Of a DNA stretch of 64,000 nucleotides, positions 8,844 to 16,776 are shown piece by piece. Numbering within the stretch: the first letter of the stretch is position 1; every line of letters starts with the position of its first letter. The translations under genes were made by a program, and so were the position numbers. The notes beneath the pieces are model-generated. The model was not told the DNA's origin, did no database searches, and was given only the letters and a program-made list of their open reading frames with translations. Origin of the DNA: Martinezella lusitana (lineage in GTDB: Bacteria > Pseudomonadota > Alphaproteobacteria > Rhizobiales > Rhizobiaceae); NCBI RefSeq assembly GCF_010668395.1, contig NZ_WUEY01000005.1:1-64000 (forward strand). Direction: 5' to 3'.

Positions 8844-8858
8844 TTAACCCGGATTTAA
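8844..8858. promoter_or_regulatory. Perfect CtrA-type box (TTAA-N7-TTAA) upstream of cpdR
   Basis: TTAA at 8844-8847 and TTAA at 8855-8858 with exactly seven bases between them, the CtrA consensus. The second half-site overlaps the hpt stop codon. It is about 150 bp upstream of the cpdR start on the same strand as cpdR. Regulation of cpdR by CtrA is known in Caulobacter; here it is inferred from the motif alone. Confidence 0.5.
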
Positions 8859-9403
8859 GACTTGGCGTCCCCGGTGACGACCCCGACGAAAGGCAGCTCG
8901 CGGAAGGCGTAAGCCACATCCATGCCGTAGCCGACGACGAAATAATCGGGGCATTCGAAGCCGACATAGTCGGCCTCCAGTTCTTCCTGACGCTTGACGC
9001 TCTTGTCGAGCAGGACAGCCAGCGTAACGTTGCGGGCGCCGCGCTCATAGAGCAGCTCCTTGGCGAACCGCAGCGTGCGGCCCGATTCCAGGATATCGTC
9101 GACCAAAAGGACGTCGCGGCCCCTGACGTCGCTGTCGATGTCCTTGACGATGCGAACGCCCTGGGAAACCGTGCCGGCGCCGTAGCTGGAAAGAGTGATG
9201 AATTCGACCTCGGGCGCGAGCCCGGTCTCATGCAGCGCGCGCAACAGGTCCGCCGCGAAAATGAACGAGCCCTTGAGAACTGCGATGACGAGGAGATCTT
9301 TCGTCGGCCCGCCGGCAATTTCCTTCGCCAGGGCGTGATTGCGCTCGGCAATCTGCTCGGCAGTGAAAAGCGGCTCGATGTTCTTCCCGCGTACGACAGG
9401 CAT
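8855..9403 (-). CDS. hpt: Hypoxanthine phosphoribosyltransferase
   Basis: Protein of 182 aa for purine salvage: hypoxanthine (or guanine) plus PRPP gives IMP (or GMP). The PRPP-binding loop VLLVDDILESGRT is clear, and the N-terminus MPVVRGKNIEPLF is the usual rhizobial one. The frame is open further upstream to 9448 but that part looks non-coding. It is upstream of cpdR on the same strand, separated by the CtrA-type box. Confidence 0.9.
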   Translation of the reverse strand: MPVVRGKNIEPLFTAEQIAERNHALAKEIAGGPTKDLLVIAVLKGSFIFAADLLRALHETGLAPEVEFITLSSYGAGTVSQGVRIVKDIDSDVRGRDVLLVDDILESGRTLRFAKELLYERGARNVTLAVLLDKSVKRQEELEADYVGFECPDYFVVGYGMDVAYAFRELPFVGVVTGDAKS

Positions 9404-9488
9404 TGATTGGCATGCTCCATGGCTTCGCGGCCCGTGGCCGCCGATCAAGCCTTAGCCCGTAGCACAATCAGCAAGCCCGACACACCCC

Positions 9489-10154
9489 CTAAGGCATGAA
9501 GGAAAGCCGAACATCCGGCGTTTTTCCACCGGGATGCTGCAATCGCGTCGAGAATCCGCGGCTTTGGTGCGGCCCGAGACGATCGATCGGCGTGTCCACG
9601 ACGACGCTTCTGACCAGCTGGTCGCCGGCAAAGAGATCGGCACGCACCTGCGGAATGGAAAGCGTGGCGCCGCTGACATTCTCGATGATGCCGTTCAGCT
9701 TCAGCACGCGCAGACCGTTCTCGTCGCGCGGCGTCAGCGTCACATGCGAGAATTGCAGCGGTTCGCCCGTCGCCTCGGCCGGTGCGCCGGACAGGGTGGA
9801 GAATCCGCCGGAGAGACCAAAGATCAATATTGCGAGGGAAACGATCAGCGCTACGAAACTGCGCCGCGATGCCTGCTGCAAAATCCCCTCGACGCCGCGC
9901 AGGACCGAGAGGAGGCGCGACACGGCTGTCTTCCGCGGCGTTGGCTGCGGTCTTGGTTGCTGATGACCGCCATAGCGCATGCTGACGCCCGATGCGGGTC
10001 TCCCGCGCGCGCCGGAGACGGTCACGAATTCGGCATCGACGATATCGGGCTTCGGCATGAAGCGATGCGGCTGGCTCGCGCCTGATCCCCGCTCGGGCGG
10101 AATGAGGTCGTAAACCAGTCCCGCCTGCTGCTGGCGGTGGCGAAAAGCGCCCAT
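9489..10154 (-). CDS. DUF3426-like membrane protein lacking the zinc ribbon
   Basis: Protein of 221 aa: a basic, low-complexity N-terminal half, one membrane segment (about residues 100-120), and a C-terminal extracytoplasmic domain with a LKLNGIIENVSG pattern and IPQVRADLF. That C-terminal domain resembles DUF3426, found in alphaproteobacterial MJ0042 zinc-ribbon proteins encoded beside ftsEX. Here no CxxC zinc ribbon is present at the N-terminus, so it looks like a shortened relative. GGGAGGT lies 4-5 nt before ATG 10154. It is divergent from ftsE. Function unknown. Confidence 0.65.
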   Translation of the reverse strand: MGAFRHRQQQAGLVYDLIPPERGSGASQPHRFMPKPDIVDAEFVTVSGARGRPASGVSMRYGGHQQPRPQPTPRKTAVSRLLSVLRGVEGILQQASRRSFVALIVSLAILIFGLSGGFSTLSGAPAEATGEPLQFSHVTLTPRDENGLRVLKLNGIIENVSGATLSIPQVRADLFAGDQLVRSVVVDTPIDRLGPHQSRGFSTRLQHPGGKTPDVRLSFMP

Positions 10155-10240
10155 GATGACCTCCCGTTTCGGTGATCCACATGGTTTCGACGCCCATTAC
10201 CAAACTGGGCATTGAAACGAATCCTGCCCAGTCGTAAATT

Positions 10241-10324
10241 TTAATGGTTAATGCTTCGCAAAGATCGCCATGAATGGGGCGTCTTTCCAGAAAAATTTAC
10301 CGGCTGTTAACGCCATTGGTTAAC
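10241..10324. promoter_or_regulatory. TTAA-rich ftsE upstream region
   Basis: GTTAAC occurs at 10306-10311 and again at 10319-10324, 13 bp apart. A TTAACCAT half-site can be read on the minus strand near 10243-10250. These resemble CtrA half-sites, but the spacing between the full TTAA pairs is 9, not 7. A regulatory role is a suggestion only. Confidence 0.3.
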
Positions 10325-10364
10325 AAGTCGCCTGATTGAACACTGCGGAAGACTGGACTGCCCG

Positions 10365-11024
10365 TTGATTCACTTTGAGAACGTCGGTTTGCGCTACGGC
10401 ATGGGTCCGGAAATCCTCCGTGACCTGAGCTTCGACATACCGAAAAAATCGTTCCAGTTCCTGACCGGGCCCTCCGGCGCCGGCAAGACGACCCTGCTGC
10501 GGCTGCTCTTCATGTCGCTGCAGCCGACGCGCGGACTGATTCGCATGTTCGACCGGGAAATCTCCTCGATCCCCCGCAACGAGCTGCCGCTGCTGCGCCG
10601 CCGCGTCGGCATCGTCTTTCAGGATTTCCGACTGCTCGAGCATCTCACGACCTACGAAAACGTCGCCTTGCCCCTGCGCGTGCGCGGCAAGGACGAAAGC
10701 TCCTATCGCACCGACGTCTTGGAGCTGCTGAAATGGGTCGGCCTCGGGGAGCGCATCAACGTGCTGCCACCGGTGCTTTCGGGCGGCGAGAAGCAGCGCG
10801 CGGCGATCGCCCGCGCCCTCATCGATCGCCCCGAAATCCTGCTTGCCGACGAGCCCACGGGCAACGTCGACCCGCCGATGGCGCGCCGCCTGCTAAACCT
10901 GTTTCTGGAGCTCAATCGCCTCGGCACCGCCGTCGTCATCGCCACGCACGACCTTGCCCTGATGGACCAGATCGAAGCCAGGCGCATGATTCTATCGGGG
11001 GGGCACCTCGATATCTATGACTGA
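10365..11024 (+). CDS. ftsE: Cell division ATP-binding protein FtsE
   Basis: ABC ATPase of 219 aa. Walker A GPSGAGKT at residues 35-42, signature LSGGE at 138-142, Walker B ILLADEP at 158-164. With FtsX it forms the divisome complex that activates periplasmic peptidoglycan hydrolases. The start is TTG at 10365, giving MIHFENVGLRYG; no ATG or GTG fits the family N-terminus. Its stop overlaps the ftsX start by 8 nt, so the two are translationally coupled. Confidence 0.94.
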   Translation: MIHFENVGLRYGMGPEILRDLSFDIPKKSFQFLTGPSGAGKTTLLRLLFMSLQPTRGLIRMFDREISSIPRNELPLLRRRVGIVFQDFRLLEHLTTYENVALPLRVRGKDESSYRTDVLELLKWVGLGERINVLPPVLSGGEKQRAAIARALIDRPEILLADEPTGNVDPPMARRLLNLFLELNRLGTAVVIATHDLALMDQIEARRMILSGGHLDIYD

Positions 11025-12060
11025 GCCCGGCCCCCGCAGGAACACCCAGAACGCCAAGGCACCGCAGGCACGACAAGCGCCGGCAGCCCCCGCGGAGCGC
11101 AAGCGCCCGGAAATGCGCGTGCGCCCGACCGGGCCGATCGTGCCCTCCTCCAACATTCAGGGCAATGCGCTGATCGTCGTCATTGCCATCATGGCCTTTC
11201 TCGCCTGCCTGACGCTCGGCGCGGTCAGCATGGTGCGCTCGACGGCGGCAAGCTGGGAGAGCCAGATTTCCCGCGAGATCACCATCCAGATCAAGCCGGA
11301 CGACAATCTCGACATGGAAAAGACGCTGGCGAGCGCCCGCGATATCGCGCTGAGCTTCGTCGGCACCAAGTCCGGCCAGATCGTCGACGAGGCGGCCACG
11401 GCCCGCCTGCTGGAGCCCTGGCTCGGCGCCGGTCTCGACATCAAGGAACTGCCCGTCCCGCGCCTCGTCATCATCACCATCGACGAGACGCATCCTCCGG
11501 ATTTCGAGGCGATGCGCAGCCTGCTCAAGGCGCAGATCCCGCAGGCGACGCTGGACGACCACCGCACATGGGTCGACCGGCTCGTCTCCATGGCGCATAC
11601 GACCGTTCTCATCGGCACCGGCGTCCTGCTGCTGGTCTTTACCGCCATGGTCCTGACGGTGGTCTTCGCCACGCGCGGCGCGCTCTCGGGCAACCGCCAC
11701 ATCGTCGAAGTGCTGCATTTCGTCGGAGCCGAAAGCACCTTCGTCGCCAATGAATTCCAGAAGCATTTCCTGAAGATCAGCCTGAAAGGGTCGGCCGCCG
11801 GCAGCGCGCTCGCCGCGCTGTTCTTCGCCACCGCCGGCGTCCTCCAGAGCCGCACGATCGCCACGCCGCAGACCGATCAGGCAACCGCGCTTTTCGGCAC
11901 CTTCTCCGTCGGCGCCCTCGGCTATGTCGGCATCCTCGCGACCATGATCATCATTGCCCTGCTGACGACGCTCACCGCGCGCTTCACGGTCATGCGCACG
12001 ATCTACGAAATCGATCTGATCCGCTCCGATCCCGGGCGGACGGATACCGTACAGAATTGA
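11017..12060 (+). CDS. ftsX: Cell division membrane protein FtsX
   Basis: Protein of 347 aa with a long basic, proline-rich cytoplasmic N-terminus (about 45 residues), a first membrane segment near 50-72, a periplasmic loop of about 130 residues, and three C-terminal membrane segments: the MacB/FtsX permease plan. It partners FtsE. ATG 11017 lies inside the end of ftsE. Confidence 0.93.
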   Translation: MTEPGPRRNTQNAKAPQARQAPAAPAERKRPEMRVRPTGPIVPSSNIQGNALIVVIAIMAFLACLTLGAVSMVRSTAASWESQISREITIQIKPDDNLDMEKTLASARDIALSFVGTKSGQIVDEAATARLLEPWLGAGLDIKELPVPRLVIITIDETHPPDFEAMRSLLKAQIPQATLDDHRTWVDRLVSMAHTTVLIGTGVLLLVFTAMVLTVVFATRGALSGNRHIVEVLHFVGAESTFVANEFQKHFLKISLKGSAAGSALAALFFATAGVLQSRTIATPQTDQATALFGTFSVGALGYVGILATMIIIALLTTLTARFTVMRTIYEIDLIRSDPGRTDTVQN

Positions 12061-12115
12061 CGCGTCGGTGATGTTTTTTTACCGTTCGACAGCCCGTTCC
12101 TTGCCGCAATTGTCG

Positions 12116-12121
12116 TATAAT
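12116..12121 (+). promoter_or_regulatory. Consensus -10 box TATAAT just before the YdcF-like gene
   Basis: A perfect TATAAT ends 8 nt before the ATG at 12130. No good -35 is seen 16-18 nt upstream, and no Shine-Dalgarno fits between the box and the ATG. If used, it would give an almost leaderless mRNA. Confidence 0.35.
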
Positions 12122-12129
12122 AGCGAATC

Positions 12130-12852
12130 ATGAGCATGGATCTGACGACTCGCAAGACCGTGAGTTCGCATGCGCTGCGGGCGCGAACCCGCGGCGACGG
12201 ACCCGTGCGCCGCAGTCTTTTCCGGCGTTTCCTGCGCTGGGGCGGCTTCGGTTTCATCATCTTCGTCGCCATCGTTTTCGGCGGCTTTCTGCATTTCGCC
12301 GATTCGATCACCACCTTGAAGCCGCCTCTGGACCCGAAGGCCGATGCCATCGTCGTGCTGACCGGCGGCTATCAGCGCATCGACCAGGCCGTCGAGCTGC
12401 TGCGCACCGGCGCCGGCAACCGCCTGCTGATATCGGGCGTGCATCCGACCACGACGCCATCGCAGATCCGCAAGCTCACGCAGAGCCCCGCCAATCTGTT
12501 CAACTGCTGCGTCGACGTCGGCTATGACGCGCTCGATACCATCGGCAATGCCCGCGAAGCGGCGAAATGGATTCATGCCCGGGGCTACAAGAGCGTTCTC
12601 GTGGTGACGAACAACTACCACATGCCCCGAAGCCTGGCGGAACTGAAATATGTCGATCCCGCGACCGATTTCATTCCCTACCCGGTCGTCAACTCCGACC
12701 TGAAGACCAAGAACTGGTTCACGGATCCGAATGCGCTGCGCACGATGATCTATGAATACGCCAAGGTGCTTCTCGCCGGAGCCCGCAACATCACGGGCCT
12801 TGGACGCCCGACCGGCCTGCGCTCGCGCCAACCGCTCGATGACGACGAGTAA
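12130..12852 (+). CDS. YdcF/SanA-like DUF218 membrane protein
   Basis: Protein of 240 aa with a basic N-terminus, one membrane segment (about residues 33-53) and a DUF218 domain: ADAIVVLTGGYQRIDQAVELL, then SGVHP, then VTNNYHMPRS. DUF218 proteins (ElyC, SanA, YdcF) are envelope-linked; ElyC affects lipid-carrier and peptidoglycan metabolism. It sits between ftsX and plsC, which fits an envelope role. A second ATG at 12136 is possible. Exact activity unknown. Confidence 0.8.
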   Translation: MSMDLTTRKTVSSHALRARTRGDGPVRRSLFRRFLRWGGFGFIIFVAIVFGGFLHFADSITTLKPPLDPKADAIVVLTGGYQRIDQAVELLRTGAGNRLLISGVHPTTTPSQIRKLTQSPANLFNCCVDVGYDALDTIGNAREAAKWIHARGYKSVLVVTNNYHMPRSLAELKYVDPATDFIPYPVVNSDLKTKNWFTDPNALRTMIYEYAKVLLAGARNITGLGRPTGLRSRQPLDDDE

Positions 12853-12950
12853 GACGCAAAACCACGCACGCGCCGACTTTTTATTGACGCTGTAATCGTG
12901 TAGGCAAACCTTCGGATGCCGGTGCAAGCCGGTGCACTGGGAAAGCCTCG

Positions 12951-13754
12951 ATGATTATCCTGCGTTCGATCCTGTTCAATACAGCCTTCTATGCCAATCT
13001 GATCATTCGCATGATCGTGTTGACGCCGATCTATTTCCTGATGCCGCGCAAGGCTGCCTACGCGATCCCCAAGGCATGGGCGAAATCCAGCACCTGGCTG
13101 ATGGCAAAGATCGTCGGCACCACCTTCGAGGTTGAAGGCCTGGAGAATATCCCCAAGGGCAGCTTCATCTTTGCCCCCAAGCATCAGTCCTTCTGGGATA
13201 CGTTCGCGCTGCTGCCCTATCTCGACGATCCGGTCTACATCCTGAAGCGCGAGCTTCTGTGGATCCCGCTGTTCGGCTGGTATGCGAAGAAGCAGCGCAT
13301 GATTCCGGTGGATCGAAGCGCCCGCGGCAAGGTCATGTTCGACGTCCTGAAGCGTACGCGCGAAGAACTCTCCACGGGCCGCCAGCTCATCATCTACCCC
13401 GAGGGCACGCGCCGTCCGCCGGGAGCGGAGCCCGTCTACAAATACGGCATCGCGCGCATGTATCGCGATCTCGGGATTCCCGTCGTCTCGGTCGCCATGC
13501 ATCCCGGCCTCTTCTGGCCGCGCCGCACCTTCCGCAAATATCCCGGCCATATCAAGGTGCGCATCCTGCCGCCGATCGAGCCCGGCATGGATCCCGACGC
13601 CTTCTTCGCGCGCCTGATCGAGCAGACGGAAAAGGCCAGCGACGAACTGCTGGTCGAGACGATCGCCGACAACCCGAACCTGCCCATTCCTCCGACGGCG
13701 GCACAGCGCCTGGCCGAAATCAGCAAGGCGAAGCCGGTCACCGCCGCGGTCTGA
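12951..13754 (+). CDS. plsC: 1-acyl-sn-glycerol-3-phosphate acyltransferase
   Basis: Protein of 267 aa. It acylates lysophosphatidic acid to phosphatidic acid at the inner membrane. The acyltransferase motif H-x4-D is H78 and D83, and the substrate motif EGTR is at 151-154. An N-terminal hydrophobic segment (about 5-30) anchors it. Start ATG 12951 gives MIILRSILFN. PlsC is the best name; a related ornithine-lipid acyltransferase (OlsA) belongs to the same fold and cannot be fully excluded. Confidence 0.85.
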   Translation: MIILRSILFNTAFYANLIIRMIVLTPIYFLMPRKAAYAIPKAWAKSSTWLMAKIVGTTFEVEGLENIPKGSFIFAPKHQSFWDTFALLPYLDDPVYILKRELLWIPLFGWYAKKQRMIPVDRSARGKVMFDVLKRTREELSTGRQLIIYPEGTRRPPGAEPVYKYGIARMYRDLGIPVVSVAMHPGLFWPRRTFRKYPGHIKVRILPPIEPGMDPDAFFARLIEQTEKASDELLVETIADNPNLPIPPTAAQRLAEISKAKPVTAAV

Positions 13755-13789
13755 GACGGCGCATCCGCCTCCAAACGTGCGAACGGGAC

Positions 13790-14323
13790 TCAGGACGCCT
13801 TGCGCATCCGCTCCACTTCACCGGCGACCTGCTCCAGCCAGTGGTCGCGAATGCCCATGTCGCGCAGATGCGTAAGCGTATTGAAGACATAGGCATCGTT
13901 CGGGCCGGACCGCCCGCTGGCGGCTTCCACCACATGGGCTGCCTCGATCGCATCCAGCGCGCCGGCATATTGCCTGTGGGCGCGGTCGACGACATAGGCG
14001 ACGGCGGTGACGCGCCGTCCGTCGGCAAGCCGGATCGGCAGCGTCTTTTCCAGGTAGACGTTGGTGACGAGTTCGCGCTCGCGCAGATAAGTCAGCACCT
14101 CGTCCCAGGTGGACACCGGCACGCGAAATGCGATGCCGCGGCAGGAGCCGCCGCGATCGAGACCGAGCACCAGACCGGGACTCTCCTCTGTGCCGCGATG
14201 GACCCAGGAACGGACGCAGAGCGAGCGGCGATAGCCGAAAATGTGGGCCTCGGCCCGTTCCTCATAACCAAAGCCCGGATTCCACATAAGCGATCCGTAG
14301 CCAAACACCCAAAATTCGTCCAT
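13790..14323 (-). CDS. chaC: ChaC-type glutathione-specific gamma-glutamylcyclotransferase
   Basis: Protein of 177 aa. The N-terminal FWVFGYGSLMWNPGF is the ChaC substrate-binding loop signature, and the GLDRGGSCRGIAFRV segment follows. ChaC enzymes split glutathione to 5-oxoproline and Cys-Gly in the cytoplasm. M at 14323 is chosen because it places the YGSL motif at the family position; an upstream start at 14362 would add 13 residues. It is convergent with plsC and divergent from the DUF2125 gene (50 bp between starts). Confidence 0.87.
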   Translation of the reverse strand: MDEFWVFGYGSLMWNPGFGYEERAEAHIFGYRRSLCVRSWVHRGTEESPGLVLGLDRGGSCRGIAFRVPVSTWDEVLTYLRERELVTNVYLEKTLPIRLADGRRVTAVAYVVDRAHRQYAGALDAIEAAHVVEAASGRSGPNDAYVFNTLTHLRDMGIRDHWLEQVAGEVERMRKAS

Positions 14324-14373
14324 ATCCAACGCCAAATCACTGTGAAGCTTCAGTCCAACCATTGGAGAACATC

Positions 14374-15387
14374 ATGGCAGCGTCAAGCCAGAGCGTAACG
14401 ACCGGTCGAGGCAAGCGTCTGTGGCTCATCCTGCTGGGGCTGGTGGTGGTCCTGGCCGGTCTCTACACCGGTGGATGGTATTACGCGACCGGTTTCGTCA
14501 GGGCCAATGTCCTGAAGGCGCTCGGCCAGCAGAACAGCGCCGGCGTTGCCGGCAAGTGCGAGAACATGGCCTTCAACGGCTTTCCCTTCTCCATCGGCCT
14601 GACCTGCGACACGGTGACGGTCGACAATCAGACACAGGGCGTCTCCGCCAATTTCGACATGCTCAGCGCCTCGGCGCCGGTCTTCCAGCCCAACCACGTC
14701 AGCTGGAGCCTGAAATCTCCGGCCGAATTGCGGACGGCGGCGGGCCTGTCGGTGTCGGCGGAGTGGACCGATCTGCAATCGAACCTCGTCGCCAAGGGCC
14801 GCGGCGTCGCGCAGAGCGAGACCGCCATCGACGGGCTGAAAGCGGGCATCGTCTCCTCCTTCACCGGCCAGAGCATTAATGTGACGGCCGCCCATACCGA
14901 AATGCATGCCAGCCAGAACGGCAGCGATCTGGATTTCGCCATCGGCATCGAAAATGCCAATGCCGTAATCAAGGATTTTCCGCAGACCCTGCCGACGGCG
15001 TCGAGCAGTGCCAGCGTGACTTTATCAGGCAAGGCCGGCCTGCTCGATGGCAGCGATCGCGAGGGGCTTCGCGGCGCTGCGGGCGTGCTGCACCAGGCCG
15101 TCATCGATATCGGCGATGGCCGCATCATGACGCTTTCCGGTCCGTTCAATTTCGACGATGAGGGTTTTCTGTCCGGCCAGTTCAAACTGGAGATCAATCA
15201 GATCGGCCCCTGGGGCGATAGCCTGACCGCCACGCTTCCCGCCGCCAAGAGCATCATCAAGACAGCCACGAAAATGCTGAAGGCGCTTGCCGGAGGCGCG
15301 GACAAGGTCTCCGTCGACCTGACCGCCGATCGCGGCCGCCTCTCGCTCAGCGGCTTCATTCCGCTCGGCAAGATTCCGCCGATCTGA
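14374..15387 (+). CDS. DUF2125 domain membrane-anchored protein
   Basis: Protein of 337 aa with one N-terminal membrane segment (about 15-37) followed by an extracytoplasmic domain rich in beta-type sequence, with CENMAFNGFPFSIGLTCD typical of the alphaproteobacterial DUF2125 family. Two Cys in that segment may form a disulfide. ATG 14374 has GGAG 7 nt upstream. Function unknown; the family looks like an AsmA/TamB-like lipid-exposed envelope protein, which is inference. Confidence 0.8.
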   Translation: MAASSQSVTTGRGKRLWLILLGLVVVLAGLYTGGWYYATGFVRANVLKALGQQNSAGVAGKCENMAFNGFPFSIGLTCDTVTVDNQTQGVSANFDMLSASAPVFQPNHVSWSLKSPAELRTAAGLSVSAEWTDLQSNLVAKGRGVAQSETAIDGLKAGIVSSFTGQSINVTAAHTEMHASQNGSDLDFAIGIENANAVIKDFPQTLPTASSSASVTLSGKAGLLDGSDREGLRGAAGVLHQAVIDIGDGRIMTLSGPFNFDDEGFLSGQFKLEINQIGPWGDSLTATLPAAKSIIKTATKMLKALAGGADKVSVDLTADRGRLSLSGFIPLGKIPPI

Positions 15388-15391
15388 CAGC

Positions 15392-15820
15392 CTATCCTTT
15401 GCGCGCGCCGGAGATGTCCTTCAGGAAGAATATCTCCGGGCTCGGCTGGACAATGCGAAAATCGATGCTGCCGGCGGCCTGGAAGCCATTGCGGCGATGC
15501 CAGGCTTGAGGCTCGGCTTCCGCCCATTCGCTTGATGTCATCAAGTGCTGCGCACCCTCTTCGATCATGGCGCTCTCCCAGGCTCGAAAAAGGGTCGTTC
15601 CCACGCCGGCGCACTGATGGGAAGGCAGCACGCGGATCATGTCCATATAGGGTATCTTGCCCCAGAAGCGGCTGAACCGCAGGAAGCCGACGCATTCGCC
15701 ATCCCGCTCGGCGACGAAATATTCGCCGTGCTGGATGCAGCGTGCGATCCAGCCCTCGCCTGCGTCATCGTGCTCAACGAGCCACGGCAAGTCCTCGAAG
15801 CGCCCGCGTCTGACGGTCAT
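15392..15820 (-). CDS. GNAT-family N-acetyltransferase
   Basis: Protein of 142 aa. The acetyl-CoA binding motif A region reads MDMIRVLPSHQCAGVGTTLF, close to the V-x-P-x-x-Q/R-x-x-G-x-G/A consensus, and AWHRRNGFQAAGSIDF is the C-terminal motif B. Substrate unknown. GGAGGG lies 5 nt before ATG 15820. It follows tyrC by 26 bp and may be the third gene of the hisC-tyrC transcript. Only 4 bp separate its stop from that of the convergent DUF2125 gene. Confidence 0.83.
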   Translation of the reverse strand: MTVRRGRFEDLPWLVEHDDAGEGWIARCIQHGEYFVAERDGECVGFLRFSRFWGKIPYMDMIRVLPSHQCAGVGTTLFRAWESAMIEEGAQHLMTSSEWAEAEPQAWHRRNGFQAAGSIDFRIVQPSPEIFFLKDISGARKG

Positions 15821-15846
15821 CGGCGCCCTCCGTCGCGCAGGAATGC

Positions 15847-16776
15847 CTATTCCTTCGTATCCAGGGCATGACGGCCGAAATCCGGCGCATCGACGTCCTG
15901 GCCGGCCTCGACGATCGAGCGGCGGATGGCGCGGGTACGGGTGAACAGTTCGAAGATCTTGTCGCCTTCGCCCCAGCGGATGGCACGCTGCAGCGATGCA
16001 AGGTCTTCCGAGAAACGCGCCAGCATCTCCAGTATGGCATCGCGATTGTGCAGGCACACGTCGCGCCACATGGTCGGATCGGAGGCGGCGAGGCGAGTGA
16101 AATCGCGGAAACCGGACGCGGAATATTTGATGACTTCCGACTCGGTCACCGTCTCCAGGTCGTCGGCGGTGCCGACGATGTTGTAGGCGATGAGATGCGG
16201 CAGGTGCGAGACGATCGCCAGCACCTTGTCGTGGTGCTCCGGATCCATCTCGTCGACGCGGGAGCCCAGGGTTTCCCAGAAAGCGCGCAGCGTCTTGATC
16301 GCGGCCTGGTCGGTGCCGGGAACCGGCGTGAAGATGCACCAGCGTCCCTTGAACAGCCCCGGAAAGCCCGCATCCGGGCCGGACTTTTCCGTACCCGCCA
16401 GCGGGTGGCCTGGAATAAAATGCACGTTGGACGGCATATGCGGCTGCATCTGCGCGATGACCGAGGCTTTCGTCGATCCGACGTCGGTGACGATGACGCC
16501 CGGTTTCAGATGAGCGGCGATTTCCCTGGCGACGCTCTCCGAGGCACCCACGGGCACAGAGACGATGACGAGATCGGCGTCCTTGACCGCTTCGGCCGAC
16601 GATGGCGTATAGCGGTCGCCGAGCTGCAGCTCTTCGGCCCGCTTCAGCGTTTCGGCGCTGCGCGTCGAGATCACCACGTCCTTGGCAAGGCCCAACCGCT
16701 TGATGTCGTAGGCAATGGAGGAGCCGATGAGGCCGATGCCGATCAGTGCGATACGGTCGAACTGGATGGTGCTCAT
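15847..16776 (-). CDS. tyrC: Prephenate/arogenate dehydrogenase family protein
   Basis: Protein of 309 aa in tyrosine synthesis: NAD(P)-dependent oxidative decarboxylation of prephenate and/or arogenate. Rossmann motif GIGLIG at residues 13-18, catalytic-region motif [11 protein letters not shown], and [12 protein letters not shown] are present. Its start overlaps the hisC stop (ATGA at 16773-16776), so hisC and tyrC are translationally coupled. The choice between prephenate and arogenate cannot be made from motifs alone. Confidence 0.9.
   Translation of the reverse strand: MSTIQFDRIALIGIGLIGSSIAYDIKRLGLAKDVVISTRSAETLKRAEELQLGDRYTPSSAEAVKDADLVIVSVPVGASESVAREIAAHLKPGVIVTDVGSTKASVIAQMQPHMPSNVHFIPGHPLAGTEKSGPDAGFPGLFKGRWCIFTPVPGTDQAAIKTLRAFWETLGSRVDEMDPEHHDKVLAIVSHLPHLIAYNIVGTADDLETVTESEVIKYSASGFRDFTRLAASDPTMWRDVCLHNRDAILEMLARFSEDLASLQRAIRWGEGDKIFELFTRTRAIRRSIVEAGQDVDAPDFGRHALDTKE

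Noticed and set aside
10306..10324. Full CtrA box upstream of ftsE
   Set aside because: The two TTAA elements are 9 bp apart, not 7, so only half-site similarity can be claimed.
12884..12912. TTGACG as a -35 box upstream of plsC
   Set aside because: No acceptable -10 lies 16-18 bp downstream.
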